A DNA stretch of 64,000 nucleotides from assembly GCF_900099975.1 (NCBI RefSeq), contig NZ_FNEI01000001.1, forward strand, positions 62,001 through 126,000, written 5' to 3'. This document shows, piece after piece, positions 50,435-59,523 of the stretch. The first letter of the stretch is position 1; every line of letters starts with the position of its first letter. Below the pieces are notes generated by a model. It was not told the DNA's origin, searched no databases, and was given only the letters and a program-made list of their open reading frames with translations. The stretch comes from Arthrobacter cupressi (GTDB taxonomy: Bacteria > Actinomycetota > Actinomycetes > Actinomycetales > Micrococcaceae). The position numbers were made by a program, and so were the translations under genes.

Positions 50435-51337
50435 ATGTCTATCTACCTCAACAAGGATTCCAAGGTCATCGTCCAGGGCATCACCGGCGGCGAAGGCACC
50501 AAGCACACCGCCCTGATGCTCAAGGCCGGCACCAACATCGTCGGCGGCGTGAACGCCCGCAAGGCAGGCACCACCGTGCTGCACGGCGACAAGGAAATCA
50601 CCGTCTACGGCACCGTCAAGGAAGCCATCGCGGAGACCGGCGCAGACGTCTCGATCGTCTTCGTTCCCCCGGCATTCACCAAGTCCGCCGTGGTTGAAGC
50701 CATCGAAGCCGGCATCGGCCTCGTGGTGGTCATCACCGAAGGCGTTCCGGTGCAGGACTCCGCCGAATTCTGGGCTCTGGCCCAGTCCAAGGTGGACGCC
50801 GACGGCAAGCAGATCACCCGCATCATCGGCCCGAACTGCCCCGGCATCATCACCCCCGGCGAAGCCCTGGTGGGCATCACCCCGGCGAACATCACCGGCA
50901 AGGGCCCCATCGGCCTGGTTTCCAAGTCGGGCACCCTGACCTACCAGATGATGTTCGAACTGCGCGACCTCGGCTTCTCCACCGCCATCGGCATCGGCGG
51001 TGACCCGATCATCGGCACCACCCACATCGACGCCCTCGCTGCGTTCGAAGCCGACCCGGAGACCAAGGCGATCGTGATGATCGGCGAAATCGGCGGCGAC
51101 GCCGAAGAGCGCGCGGCTGACTTCATCAAGGCCAACGTCACCAAGCCGGTCGTCGGCTACGTGGCAGGCTTCACCGCCCCCGAAGGCAAGACCATGGGCC
51201 ACGCAGGCGCCATCGTCTCCGGCTCCGCCGGTACCGCCCAGGCCAAGAAGGAAGCCCTCGAAGCCGCGGGCGTGAAGGTCGGCAAGACGCCGTCCGAGAC
51301 CGCCAAGCTGCTCCGCGAGGTTTACGCCGCGCTCTAA
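50435..51337 (+). CDS. sucD: Succinyl-CoA synthetase alpha subunit
   Basis: 300 residues. The CoA-binding Rossmann domain shows '[19 protein letters not shown]' and '[11 protein letters not shown]'; the phosphorylated active-site His is in '[25 protein letters not shown]'-type motif (split: '[11 protein letters not shown]', '[11 protein letters not shown]'). It partners with SucC. The ATG at 50435 follows an AGGGACG site. The operon ends at a strong hairpin. Confidence 0.97.
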   Translation: MSIYLNKDSKVIVQGITGGEGTKHTALMLKAGTNIVGGVNARKAGTTVLHGDKEITVYGTVKEAIAETGADVSIVFVPPAFTKSAVVEAIEAGIGLVVVITEGVPVQDSAEFWALAQSKVDADGKQITRIIGPNCPGIITPGEALVGITPANITGKGPIGLVSKSGTLTYQMMFELRDLGFSTAIGIGGDPIIGTTHIDALAAFEADPETKAIVMIGEIGGDAEERAADFIKANVTKPVVGYVAGFTAPEGKTMGHAGAIVSGSAGTAQAKKEALEAAGVKVGKTPSETAKLLREVYAAL

Positions 51338-51359
51338 GGCGCCACCGCCTCAGCTGCTA

Positions 51360-51410
51360 ACGACGGCGCCCGCACCTTCCCCGCGAAGGTGACGGGCGCC
51401 GTCGTCGTTT
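51360..51410 (+). terminator. Terminator of the sucCD operon
   Basis: ACGACGGCGCCCG and ACCTTC (51360-51379) pair with GAAGGT and CGGGCGCCGTCGT (51385-51405), with a one-against-two-base bulge and a CCCGC loop, followed by a short CGTTT tail. It begins 22 bp after the sucD stop. Confidence 0.8.
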
Positions 51411-51485
51411 AAGCGGCGTGGTTTAGGCGGACAGGCCCGACGGCGGCCGGCCGCCCCGGCGGCGCGCTCCGGGGGAGCAGGCCTC

Positions 51486-53399
51486 CTAGCCCGCCGCCCG
51501 CACCGCCAGCCACACGAACTCCTGGGCTCCGAGCGTCAGGCCGTCCGCCAGGGACACCGGCCGGCCACCCAGGAGTTCGGTGGCGCCCGGAGCGAAACCG
51601 GAGAGGGTCTGGGCCGTGACATGCTGGGCCGCGTCCGCGAAGTTCGCCAGGACCAGCACGGTGCGGCTCCCGCCCGGGCGCTGGTAGCCCAGGACGTGCC
51701 GGTTGTTGGCGTTGAATCCGATCAGCGGGTTTCCCGCGAGCTCGGGCGTTGCGGAACGCACGTCGAGCATCCGCTTCAGGCTCGCGAAGATGGCGCCTTC
51801 CGGCGTCGACGGATCGCCGCGGTGCGCGTAGCGCCCGGCGGGGTAGTGCGGACGGTGGACCCAGCGGCTGTCGGCCTCATGGCCGGGCTCCTCCGCGTAA
51901 CTGTAGTCGTTGAGCTGGCCCACCTCGTCGCCGAGGTAAATCAGCGGAATCCCGCCGGTGCTGATCGCGATCGAGTGCAGCAGCAGCACCCGGCGCACCG
52001 CCTCCGGCGAGCCGTCCTCGAGTCCGCACAGGGACGCCGTCGTGCCCGAAATTCGGCAGTCCCCCGTCTTCGGGTTGTCCTGGAAGGCGACGCCGCGCGC
52101 GAAGCTGCCCGGGAAACGGTTGACGTAGAACGAGTTGAGGAAGCGGCGGTGGTCGAAGCCGTTGATCCCCAGTTCCGCGGCGTCCTCGTCGGCGAAGGTC
52201 CAGCCGATGTCGTCATGGCTGCGCACATAGTTGACCCACGCGGTCCCGGCCGGCAGGTTGTGCCGCCGTTCCAGGGCCTGGGAGAGCAGCGATGCGTCCC
52301 GCGTGGCCAGGGCCTCCCAGCCCAGCGCCATCTCCAGCGGGTTGTACGAAATCTGGCATTCGGCGGGGTCGATGTACTGCACCACCTCGTCCGGGTGGAC
52401 GATCGCCTCCGACTTGAACAGCAGCGACGGCGCGGCCAGGCGGCACACGGCGTTGAAGCCCCGCAGCAGCTCATGGGCCTCGGGCAGGCTCTCGCAGGCC
52501 GTGCCGAGCTGCTTCCAGATGAAAGCGACTGCGTCCATCCGCAGGATCTCCACGCCCTGGTTCGCGAGGAACATCATCTCGCCCGCCATCGCCCGGAACA
52601 CGGCCGGGTTGGCGTAGTTCAGATCCCACTGGAAGGTGTGGAAGGTGCACCAGACCCACCGGCCGTCCGGCTGCTGCACGAAGCTGCCCGGGTGGTCGTC
52701 CGGGAAGATCTCCCGCACGGTCTGCTCGTAGGCGTCCGGCATGGTGCGGTCCGGGAAGATCCAGTAATAGTCGGAGAACTCCTGCTCGCCCGCGGCGGCG
52801 CGCCGCGCCCATTCGTGCTCGTCCGAGGTGTGGTTGAAGATGAAGTCCAGCACCAGGCTGATGCCGTTCGCCCGCAGCTCCGCGGCCACCTCCCGCAGCT
52901 CTGCCATGGTGCCGACCTTCGGGTTGACGTCCCGGTAGCTGGACACCGCGTAGCCGCCGTCCGAGTTCGGTTCAGGGGCAAGGAAGAGCGGCATGAGGTG
53001 CAGGTAGCTCAGCCCGAGTTCGCGGAAATAGGGGATGCGTCCGCGAAGGCCCTCCAAGTTTTCGGCGTAGCGGTCCACGTAGCAGACGCCGCCGAGCATG
53101 TTTCCGGCGGCGAACCACTGCGGCTCGGCCTCGCGCCGGGCGTCGAGTTCCTTCAGTTCCGCGGGGCGCTCCTGCCACGACCGGGCGCACTCCACCACGA
53201 GGGCCGCCAAGTGCTCCTCCCAGTCCGGGCGGGAGCCGTAGAGCGAGGCGAACAGTCCCCGGAGCACTGGCACGTACTCCTCCACGCGGGCGAGAAAGAC
53301 CTTCCAGTCAGGTCCTTTCCGGCGCAGCCCGGGGTCTGCTTCCAAGGCCTCGAGGACCTGCTTCAGCGTCGCGTTTCCGTCGCTGCTCGTTCCGCCCAT
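51486..53399 (-). CDS. Amylosucrase (GH13)
   Basis: 637 residues, the length of Neisseria amylosucrase, with long matching motifs: 'GGVCYVDRYAENLEGLRGRI', 'LGLSYLHLMPLFLAPE', 'SDGGYAVSSYRDVNPKVGT', 'VLDFIFNHTSDEHEWA', nucleophile Asp in 'ILRMDAVAFIWKQLGT', acid Glu in 'LLFKSEAIVHPDEVVQYI' and 'VNYVRSHDDIGWTFADEDAA'. It moves glucose from sucrose onto alpha-1,4-glucan and releases fructose, a cytoplasmic route to glycogen-like polymer. The ATG at 53399 follows AAGGAGGTCC. It is monocistronic, with a LacI-type operator upstream. Confidence 0.95.
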   Translation of the reverse strand: MGGTSSDGNATLKQVLEALEADPGLRRKGPDWKVFLARVEEYVPVLRGLFASLYGSRPDWEEHLAALVVECARSWQERPAELKELDARREAEPQWFAAGNMLGGVCYVDRYAENLEGLRGRIPYFRELGLSYLHLMPLFLAPEPNSDGGYAVSSYRDVNPKVGTMAELREVAAELRANGISLVLDFIFNHTSDEHEWARRAAAGEQEFSDYYWIFPDRTMPDAYEQTVREIFPDDHPGSFVQQPDGRWVWCTFHTFQWDLNYANPAVFRAMAGEMMFLANQGVEILRMDAVAFIWKQLGTACESLPEAHELLRGFNAVCRLAAPSLLFKSEAIVHPDEVVQYIDPAECQISYNPLEMALGWEALATRDASLLSQALERRHNLPAGTAWVNYVRSHDDIGWTFADEDAAELGINGFDHRRFLNSFYVNRFPGSFARGVAFQDNPKTGDCRISGTTASLCGLEDGSPEAVRRVLLLHSIAISTGGIPLIYLGDEVGQLNDYSYAEEPGHEADSRWVHRPHYPAGRYAHRGDPSTPEGAIFASLKRMLDVRSATPELAGNPLIGFNANNRHVLGYQRPGGSRTVLVLANFADAAQHVTAQTLSGFAPGATELLGGRPVSLADGLTLGAQEFVWLAVRAAG

Positions 53400-53487
53400 G
53401 GGACCTCCTTGTACACCGTGTGTGGCAGCAGCCGCACAGGGAATGTATGCGCTGCATCACATACTGTAGTGGCCTCCGAGGCACGCA

Positions 53488-53501
53488 TGAAAGCGCTTAC
53501 G
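53488..53501 (-). promoter_or_regulatory. LacI-family/cre-like operator upstream of amylosucrase
   Basis: TGAAAGCGCTTACG matches the cre-type consensus TGWAANCGNTNWCA in 13 of 14 positions, with an AAGCGCTT palindromic centre (53491-53498). It lies about 90 bp before the amylosucrase start. Proteins of the LacI/CcpA class that respond to sugars bind such sites. No LacI gene is adjacent. Confidence 0.65.
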
Positions 53502-53514
53502 CATCTGCCGCGGC

Positions 53515-54300
53515 TCAGCCGCCGGACCGGCACACCTCCACGAAGGCTCGGAACGGCGCCAGCCGCTGCCCGTCAGGCAACTGGCCCGCCTCCGGATGCC
53601 ACTGCATGGAAACAACCCAACGCAACGGATCCTCCAGGCCTTCGATCGTGCCGTCGTCGGCCACCGCCGTCACCAGCAGCCCGCTGCCCACCCGGGCCAC
53701 GGCCTGGTGGTGGCCGGACGCGATCCGCACGCTGGGCGAGCCGCCGTACAGGCCCGCGAGACGGGAACCTGCCGCCAGCCCGACGTCGTGCCACGCCCAG
53801 GAGTGTTCAGCCCAGGAGTGTGCAGCCCGGGTGTCCGGGACTTCGGCAGCGGGTTCCGGCCCCGCCGCGATCCGGTGCGTCACCGCGGACGGGTGCATGT
53901 CCTGGATGAGCGTGCCGCCGTAGAGCACGTTCAGGACCTGGTGGCCCCGGCAGATCCCCAGTACCGGGATCCCGGCGGCGACGCCCGCCTTGGCCACGGC
54001 GATGTCGAGCTCGTCCTGGGCAGGGTTGACGTCGTACAGCGCGGGGCCGGGTTCCTCGCCGTACAGGCCGGGGTCCACGTCGCCGCCGCCTGGCAGCACG
54101 ACGCCGTCGAGCCCGCGCACGCCGGCGGCCGGGTCGCCGTCGGAGGAATCCAGCAGCACCGCTTCCGCCCCGGCCCGGCCGAGCAGCTCCACGATGAGTT
54201 CAAAGAGGCCGTTGGCCTTGCCGACGCGCGGGTCGGCGCCTTCGGAGTTGCTGAGCCGGACGGGGATGCCGATGCGCGGTGCACCGTTTGAAGGCTGCAT
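53515..54300 (-). CDS. Class I glutamine amidotransferase, gamma-glutamyl-GABA hydrolase type
   Basis: 261 residues of the PuuD/peptidase C26 family. The catalytic triad is visible: Cys in 'VLGICRGHQVLNV' and His-Glu in 'VSMQWHPEAGQ'; 'GLDGVVLPGGGDVDPGLYGE' forms the oxyanion region. It would hydrolyse a gamma-glutamyl amide, as in putrescine breakdown or gamma-glutamyl-polyamine turnover. A small duplication gives 'AHSWAEHSWAWHD' before the active-site His region. Start ATG at 54300 lies 6 nt after a CAGAAT box, giving a probable leaderless mRNA, divergent from the LOG gene by 58 bp. Confidence 0.9.
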   Translation of the reverse strand: MQPSNGAPRIGIPVRLSNSEGADPRVGKANGLFELIVELLGRAGAEAVLLDSSDGDPAAGVRGLDGVVLPGGGDVDPGLYGEEPGPALYDVNPAQDELDIAVAKAGVAAGIPVLGICRGHQVLNVLYGGTLIQDMHPSAVTHRIAAGPEPAAEVPDTRAAHSWAEHSWAWHDVGLAAGSRLAGLYGGSPSVRIASGHHQAVARVGSGLLVTAVADDGTIEGLEDPLRWVVSMQWHPEAGQLPDGQRLAPFRAFVEVCRSGG

Positions 54301-54358
54301 GGCCCCATTCTGCTACGGAGCCGCCCGGAAAGGACCAGCAAATGCCTAAGCTGATCGG

Positions 54359-55489
54359 ATGACACCCTCCGGCCGCCTGAATCCCAGCCCGCGCACCCTC
54401 GACGTCGAAAGTGTGGCGCACTTCGACCGGCTGGTCAGCGCCGGTGCCGGGACGATGCATGGCTGGCACGCCCAGTCGCTGGACCTGAGGGGCCGCAGCC
54501 GCGAACTCACGGCGCTCGACGCCCAGGGCGCCATTTTCCTCGGCTGCACTTTCGACGACGGCGTGGAGGACAGCCTGCGCAGCCGCGGCGCCCTGATCTT
54601 CCCGAAACTGCGCGGCATCCCCTTCAATCCGTACCGGGGCAGCCTGTATACCGCCGCCGAACTCTACGAGGACATCGCCGGGCACGAATACGAGGCCACC
54701 CCGGACGCCCGGATCTACCAATGGAGCATCCTGCCCGGCCAGCGCACCAGCCTCGACGCCACCCTCGCAGCGGCCCTGCACGACCACGCCGTCGGGGACG
54801 CCCTCGAGGAGGCGCTCTCCAACGGCGACTTCGCCGGCACCCGCCTGGTGGGCGTGATGGGCGGCCACGCGGCCCGGCGCGGCACGGCGGAATACGCCGA
54901 CGCCGCCCGGCTCGGCAGGCTCCTGGCCCGTTCCGGTTTCACCGTCGCCACCGGCGGCGGCCCGGGTGCGATGGAGGCCGCCAACTGCGGCGCGTACCTC
55001 AGCGGACTGCCCGACGGCGACTTCACCGCCGCGCTCGGAACCCTCGCCACCGCGCCGGGCTTCCGGCCCTCGGTGACGGAGTGGGCGCGGGCGGCGGCCG
55101 CCGTCGTCGGGCAATACCCCGGAGGGACCGCCTCGCTGGGCATTCCCACCTGGTTCTATGGGCACGAACCGCCCAACCTCTTCGCCACCCACATCGCCAA
55201 GTACTTCGCGAACTCCGTACGGGAGGCGATCCTGCTGGAACTGTGCACGGGCGGCATCGTGTTCCTGCCCGGATCGGCCGGCACGGTGCAGGAAATCTTC
55301 CAGGACGCCTGCGAGAACTACTACGGCGCCCCGGAAACCATCACGCCCATGGTGCTGGTGGGGCGTGAACACTGGGAGGAAACGTACCCGGCCTGGCCCA
55401 TGCTGCAGGCGCTCGCCCTCGGAAAGCCGATGGCCGGCCGTATCCACCTCGTGGACACCGTGGAGGAGGCGCTCACGGTGCTCGCCTAG
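54359..55489 (+). CDS. LOG-family nucleotide-binding protein (long form)
   Basis: 376 residues. The Rossmann core (about 160-370) has the LOG motifs 'GGHAARRGTAEYADAARLGR', 'VATGGGPGAMEAANCGAYLSG' and 'FLPGSAGTVQEIFQDACENYY' (PGGxGTxxE variant). LOG proteins act as cytokinin-type nucleoside 5'-monophosphate phosphoribohydrolases. The N-terminal 150 residues are an extra domain ('HFDRLVSAGAGTMHGWHAQSL') absent from the short LOGs, and PGSAGT replaces the usual PGGxGT. The start ATG at 54359 is 6 nt after TAAGCT. Role uncertain. Confidence 0.85.
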   Translation: MTPSGRLNPSPRTLDVESVAHFDRLVSAGAGTMHGWHAQSLDLRGRSRELTALDAQGAIFLGCTFDDGVEDSLRSRGALIFPKLRGIPFNPYRGSLYTAAELYEDIAGHEYEATPDARIYQWSILPGQRTSLDATLAAALHDHAVGDALEEALSNGDFAGTRLVGVMGGHAARRGTAEYADAARLGRLLARSGFTVATGGGPGAMEAANCGAYLSGLPDGDFTAALGTLATAPGFRPSVTEWARAAAAVVGQYPGGTASLGIPTWFYGHEPPNLFATHIAKYFANSVREAILLELCTGGIVFLPGSAGTVQEIFQDACENYYGAPETITPMVLVGREHWEETYPAWPMLQALALGKPMAGRIHLVDTVEEALTVLA

Positions 55490-55506
55490 CTGCCCTTCCC
55501 GCGCAC

Positions 55507-55546
55507 GGACATGTCCGCTCCTTCGTGCGAAGAAGCGGACATGTCC
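55507..55546. terminator. Long dyad between LOG and creatinase genes
   Basis: GGACATGTCCGCT (55507-55519) pairs perfectly with AGCGGACATGTCC (55534-55546), and the loop adds CTTCG/CGAAG, giving an 18-bp stem with one C-A mismatch. Each arm contains the 10-bp palindrome GGACATGTCC, so two copies of one site lie 27 bp apart. Probable bidirectional terminator between convergent genes. Confidence 0.75.
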
Positions 55547-55553
55547 CGGTGGA

Positions 55554-56804
55554 TCAGGCTTCCACGATGTTGTGCTCCGGGCCGAAGCCGAACTTGGTGA
55601 TGTTCTCCACCGAGTCCTCGCCGATCACCAAGATGTCGTGCTCGCGGTAGCCGCCGGCGCCCGGGAGGCCGTCGGCCACGGTGATCATCGGCTCCATGGA
55701 GACCACCATGCCCGGCTCGAGCACCGTCTCGATGTCCTCGCGGAGCTCCAAACCCGCCTCGCGGCCGTAGTAGTGCGAAAGCACGCCGAAGGAGTGGCCG
55801 TAGCCGAACGTGCGGTTGGGCAGAAGGCCGTAGCCGATGTAGATCTCGTTGAGCTCGGCGGCGATGTCCTTGCAGACGGCGCCGGGCTTGATGAGTTCGA
55901 GGCCGCGGCGATGCACCTCCACGTTGATGTTCCAGAGCTCGAGCGAGCGCTCGTCCGGTTGGCCGAGGAAAAGGGTTCGTTCGAGGGCGGTGTAGTAGCC
56001 GGAGGTCATGGGGAAGCAATTCAGCGAGAGGATGTCGCCCTTCTCCAGCCTGCGGGTGGTGGCCCAGTTGTGGGCGCCGTCGGTGTTGATGCCGGACTGG
56101 AACCAGACCCAGGTGTCGCGGACTTCGCGGTCCGGGAAGGTCCGGGCGATCTCGTGGACCATGGCCTCGGTGCCGATCAGGGCCACCTCGTATTCGGTGA
56201 TGCCTTCGCGGATCGCGTTCCGGATGGCCTCGCCGCCGAGGTCGCCGATGCGGGCGCCGTGCTTGATGACCTCGATTTCCTCGGCGGACTTGATCATGCG
56301 CTGCCGCATGGCGTCCTGGGAGACGTCGAGGAGCCGTGCGCCCGGGAACGCGGCGGCGAGCTTCTCGCGGGTCAGGCCGGGCAGGAAATCGTCCTCGACG
56401 CCCAGGCGCGTGGCCTTGACGCCCCGCTGCCGCAGGGCCTCCTGGATGCCGAAGTAGAAGTTGTCGCGGCGCCAGTCGGTGTAGACGATGTTTTCGCCGT
56501 ACGAGGTGCGCCACGGCATGCCGGCGTCGATGTTCGCCGTGATGGTGACCGAATCGTCGGCGGTGACCACCAGGGCGTAGTTGCGCCCGAACGTCGTGTA
56601 GAGGAAGTCCGAGTAGTACTTGATGCCGTGGTACGAGGTCAGGACGACGGCGTCCAGCTCCTTCGCGGCCATGATCCGGCGGAGGCCGGCCAGGCGGCGT
56701 TCGAATTCCGCAGCCGAGAAGGTGAGCTTGCCCTTGCTGCCGTTGTGCAGGACCTTGAGGCGCTCGAGTTCGGTGACGTTCGTGACGGTGGTGTCGACGG
56801 ACAT
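55554..56804 (-). CDS. Creatinase (creatine amidinohydrolase), M24 fold
   Basis: 416 residues, close to the 403 of Pseudomonas creatinase, with the same landmark stretches: 'SYHGIKYYSDFLYTTFGR', 'NIDAGMPWRTSYG', 'WFQSGINTDGAHNWATTRR', 'FPMTSGYYTALERTLFLG', 'FGYGHSFGVLSHYYGREAGL' and 'EPGMVVSMEPMITVADGLPG'. It hydrolyses creatine to sarcosine and urea, using a pita-bread fold without metal. The conserved His of 'DGAHN' and Glu of 'MEP' are present. It lies 62 bp after the creatininase gene, the last of three co-directional genes. Strong family match. Confidence 0.95.
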   Translation of the reverse strand: MSVDTTVTNVTELERLKVLHNGSKGKLTFSAAEFERRLAGLRRIMAAKELDAVVLTSYHGIKYYSDFLYTTFGRNYALVVTADDSVTITANIDAGMPWRTSYGENIVYTDWRRDNFYFGIQEALRQRGVKATRLGVEDDFLPGLTREKLAAAFPGARLLDVSQDAMRQRMIKSAEEIEVIKHGARIGDLGGEAIRNAIREGITEYEVALIGTEAMVHEIARTFPDREVRDTWVWFQSGINTDGAHNWATTRRLEKGDILSLNCFPMTSGYYTALERTLFLGQPDERSLELWNINVEVHRRGLELIKPGAVCKDIAAELNEIYIGYGLLPNRTFGYGHSFGVLSHYYGREAGLELREDIETVLEPGMVVSMEPMITVADGLPGAGGYREHDILVIGEDSVENITKFGFGPEHNIVEA

Positions 56805-56866
56805 GGTGTGTCTCCTTTTCAGGGGTTGTGTTGCGTGGGTGATGGAAGTTGGTGGATGCCGCGCCG

Positions 56867-57640
56867 CTACTGCGCGGCGAGTTCGGCGCTGATCGCCTCG
56901 GCGAGGGCCTTGGAGGTCCGCTCGAGCAGGAGCTGCCCGGCGGCCTCCGAGGCGGATTTGGCCGAGGAGAGGCAGCCTGATGCGGGCGTGAGTTCGGCCC
57001 GGACCGGCAGGATGTCGTAGCGGGGCAACTGCGCCGCCGGCAGGTCCATGACCCGCTCCAGGCGGACGAGGTCGGGGTGCAGGTGCAGCATCAGGGAGGT
57101 CTCCAGGACGCCGCCGTGCTCCACGTCCCAGCCAGGGAAGGAGCCGCTGTAGATCTCCTCGATGGTGTCCTCGTCGACGAAGTCCCAGTACGAAAGCAGG
57201 ATGGCGGACACGTCCTGGCCGCGCCGTGCCAGCTCGGCCGTGGCTTGTTCGATTCCCTCGTAGAGGAACTGGTAATTCTCGAAGTGGCCGTTGAGGAAAA
57301 TGAGCCTGTGTGCGCCGTGCCGGGCGAACTCGAGGGTGAGCGTCCTGGCGATCGAGATCAGCGTCGTCGCGTCGAGGCTGGTGGTGCCGCCCAGGTGGTT
57401 CCCGCCGCCCGAACGCTGCTGCGACTTGTACCCGTACACGACCGGCGCGGCGACGAGGCCCCCAATGACCCCGGCGAGGCGGGTGCTCATGGCCTTGGAC
57501 AGGATGACGTCGGTGTTGAGCGGCAGGTGCGGTCCGTGCTGCTCGATCGAGCCGACCGGGATGATGACCGGCGCACCATCTGCGATGGCCTCGCGGTAGG
57601 TGAACGCGTCGAGCTCCTCCATGAGGACGCTGCGGGGCAT
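56867..57640 (-). CDS. Creatininase (creatinine amidohydrolase)
   Basis: 257 residues of the metal-dependent creatininase family. 'PVGSIEQHGPHLPLNTDV' gives the Glu-x-His metal motif; 'GGGNHLGGTTSLDATTL', 'LNGHFENYQFLYEGI' and 'WDVEHGGVLETSLMLHLHP' complete the active site. It opens creatinine to creatine, feeding the creatinase encoded next. 'YGYKSQQRSGGGNH' fits creatininase itself more than its formamide-hydrolysing relatives. Start ATG at 57640; 88 bp after the permease gene stop. Confidence 0.94.
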   Translation of the reverse strand: MPRSVLMEELDAFTYREAIADGAPVIIPVGSIEQHGPHLPLNTDVILSKAMSTRLAGVIGGLVAAPVVYGYKSQQRSGGGNHLGGTTSLDATTLISIARTLTLEFARHGAHRLIFLNGHFENYQFLYEGIEQATAELARRGQDVSAILLSYWDFVDEDTIEEIYSGSFPGWDVEHGGVLETSLMLHLHPDLVRLERVMDLPAAQLPRYDILPVRAELTPASGCLSSAKSASEAAGQLLLERTSKALAEAISAELAAQ

Positions 57641-57728
57641 GGTTTCTCCTTGAATGCGGTGTGGGAAGGCATGGGGGACCGGGGCGGCGGCGGGTCGTGG
57701 GCCCGCCGCCGCCGCGATCCGGGAAAGG

Positions 57729-59342
57729 CTACGGGGCCGGGATGTGGCTGGCGTCGGGAGCGGGGGGCACTGCCTGGACAGACGCCGATGGCTGGACGGG
57801 AACTGCCTGGACGGGCGACGACGGCGGTTCGGCCGCTTGCGTCACGTCACCGTGCACGTCGAGGTACTCCTGGTCGCTGACGCCGTCTTTGATGCCGAGC
57901 GGCACCTCCGGGTGGATCCGGTCACGGAACCGCGGGTAGCTGAGGGCGAAGTACAGGATTCCCGAGGTGAGCGAACCGGCCAGCCAGGACAGGTCCACGC
58001 CGCCCATGGCCGTGGCGATGGGGCCTTGGAAGACCGGCAGGGCGCCGTACATGAACAGCCAGGTCATCACCAGGCCGGCTGCGAAGGCGATGAGCGCGCG
58101 CGGGTTGACGGCCTTGAGTTTGGTGTCCCGCGGGCCGGCGAACAGGTAGCCGAAGTTCTTGTGCCGGCGTTCGAAGATGAAGTAGTGGACTGCCATGATG
58201 CCGCCCCAGGTGGCTACCCAGGCCGCGATAGCGATGACCCAGCTGTCCAGGAGCGTCGCGAAGTCCTCGGCGAAGAGGAAGAGGATCACGGCGCACATCG
58301 AGAAGATGCCGACCACGATCGAGATCTTCCTGCGTGAAATCTTGATGTCGAGGGCCTGGGTGGCAACGCCGAAGGTGTACAGGTTGATGATGTTGGTGGC
58401 GATCGGTCCGTGGATGACCAGCAGGATGACCGGGATGGCCATGGCGCCGAAGCTCTTGACGATCAGCTCGCCGGGATCGGCGGTGCCGTTCATGGTCGCC
58501 AGGCTCGCACCGAGCAGGCCCAGCCAGGCGACCGGGAGGAACTGGCCGAGGACCGAGGTGAAGTAGAGCTTGCGGGGCACGATGCTCTTGGAAACGAAGC
58601 GTGAGTAATCCGGCGCGTAGGTGAACCAGCCGATGCCCCACCCAATGCCGATCGCGGTCATGATGCCTGACATCGCCGCGATCCGCTCGCCGCCGCTGAG
58701 GACCTCGCCGGCCGGGCCGGCGTAGCTCCAGTCGATGGGCAGCTGGGTCCAGGCGATGATGGACATCGCCACGAGCACAAGGAGCGTGGGCGGCATGGTG
58801 ATGCGCTCGAACTTGGCGATCGCGCCGTAGCCGCGGTAGCAGATGGCCACCTGCACGCCCATGATGACGGCGGCAACCCCGACCTTCCAGGCCAGGTTCT
58901 CCTGGGCCGGGTCCACCCAGCCGATCATGCCGAACAGGGCCATGACCAGGTCGAGGATGACCCAGGTGTTCACGGCGGACCAGCCCACCGCGACGATTGC
59001 CTGGATGGCGGCCGGGACGTAGGCGCCGCGGCGGCCGAAGGCGCCCCGGGCGAGGAGCATGCCGGTTGCCCCGGTCTTCTGTCCGAGGAGGACGAAAAAG
59101 CCGAAGCCGACCATGCCGATGACGTTTCCGAGGACGAGCACCGTCATGGTGTCGGCAAGGCCGAGGCCCATGTTGATGCCGAGGGCGCCGAGGATCCAGT
59201 TGATGGGGGCGACGTTGGCCCCGGCCCAGATCCAGAACTGCCCGGAGAGTTTGGTGGTGCGGGCCGACTCCGGAACGGGCTGCAGCACATCCTCGACGGC
59301 GTGCGTGGCGTTCTCAGAGTGGCTCTGAGTGCGAAGACTCAT
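57729..59342 (-). CDS. NCS1-family (cytosine/purine-type) permease, probable creatinine uptake
   Basis: 537 residues from the ATG at 59342 with about 12 membrane helices. 'FWIWAGANVAPINWILGALG' at the start of helix 1 and 'YAPDYSRFVSKSIVPRKLY' are NCS1 hallmarks of CodB-type permeases, which bring in cytosine, purines, allantoin or related ring compounds. The C-terminus has an added Pro/Val/Ala-rich tail of about 50 residues. It is the first gene of an apparent operon with creatininase and creatinase, so creatinine or creatine is the likely cargo. That substrate is inferred from context. It is divergent from the PucR regulator. Confidence 0.9.
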   Translation of the reverse strand: MSLRTQSHSENATHAVEDVLQPVPESARTTKLSGQFWIWAGANVAPINWILGALGINMGLGLADTMTVLVLGNVIGMVGFGFFVLLGQKTGATGMLLARGAFGRRGAYVPAAIQAIVAVGWSAVNTWVILDLVMALFGMIGWVDPAQENLAWKVGVAAVIMGVQVAICYRGYGAIAKFERITMPPTLLVLVAMSIIAWTQLPIDWSYAGPAGEVLSGGERIAAMSGIMTAIGIGWGIGWFTYAPDYSRFVSKSIVPRKLYFTSVLGQFLPVAWLGLLGASLATMNGTADPGELIVKSFGAMAIPVILLVIHGPIATNIINLYTFGVATQALDIKISRRKISIVVGIFSMCAVILFLFAEDFATLLDSWVIAIAAWVATWGGIMAVHYFIFERRHKNFGYLFAGPRDTKLKAVNPRALIAFAAGLVMTWLFMYGALPVFQGPIATAMGGVDLSWLAGSLTSGILYFALSYPRFRDRIHPEVPLGIKDGVSDQEYLDVHGDVTQAAEPPSSPVQAVPVQPSASVQAVPPAPDASHIPAP

Positions 59343-59523
59343 GGGGGGACTACTTTCTCTTGGTCTGCTTTTCGAGCGAGTAGCCGGCTCCCTTCCACTG
59401 TATGGCGGCCGATCCGCATCCAGTAGACTCACCCTGTCGCCATTGAGTGCGGCTCCGGGTTACAGATCGTCACCTGCATGAGATGCGCGTTACACGGACG
59501 AACGTGAGGAAGCGAGGCGCTGC

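Noticed and set aside
51621-53909. Plus-strand open frame of 762 codons opposite amylosucrase
   Set aside because: Composition of a shadow frame (Val, Arg, Gln, His runs), and the opposite strand encodes a complete enzyme.
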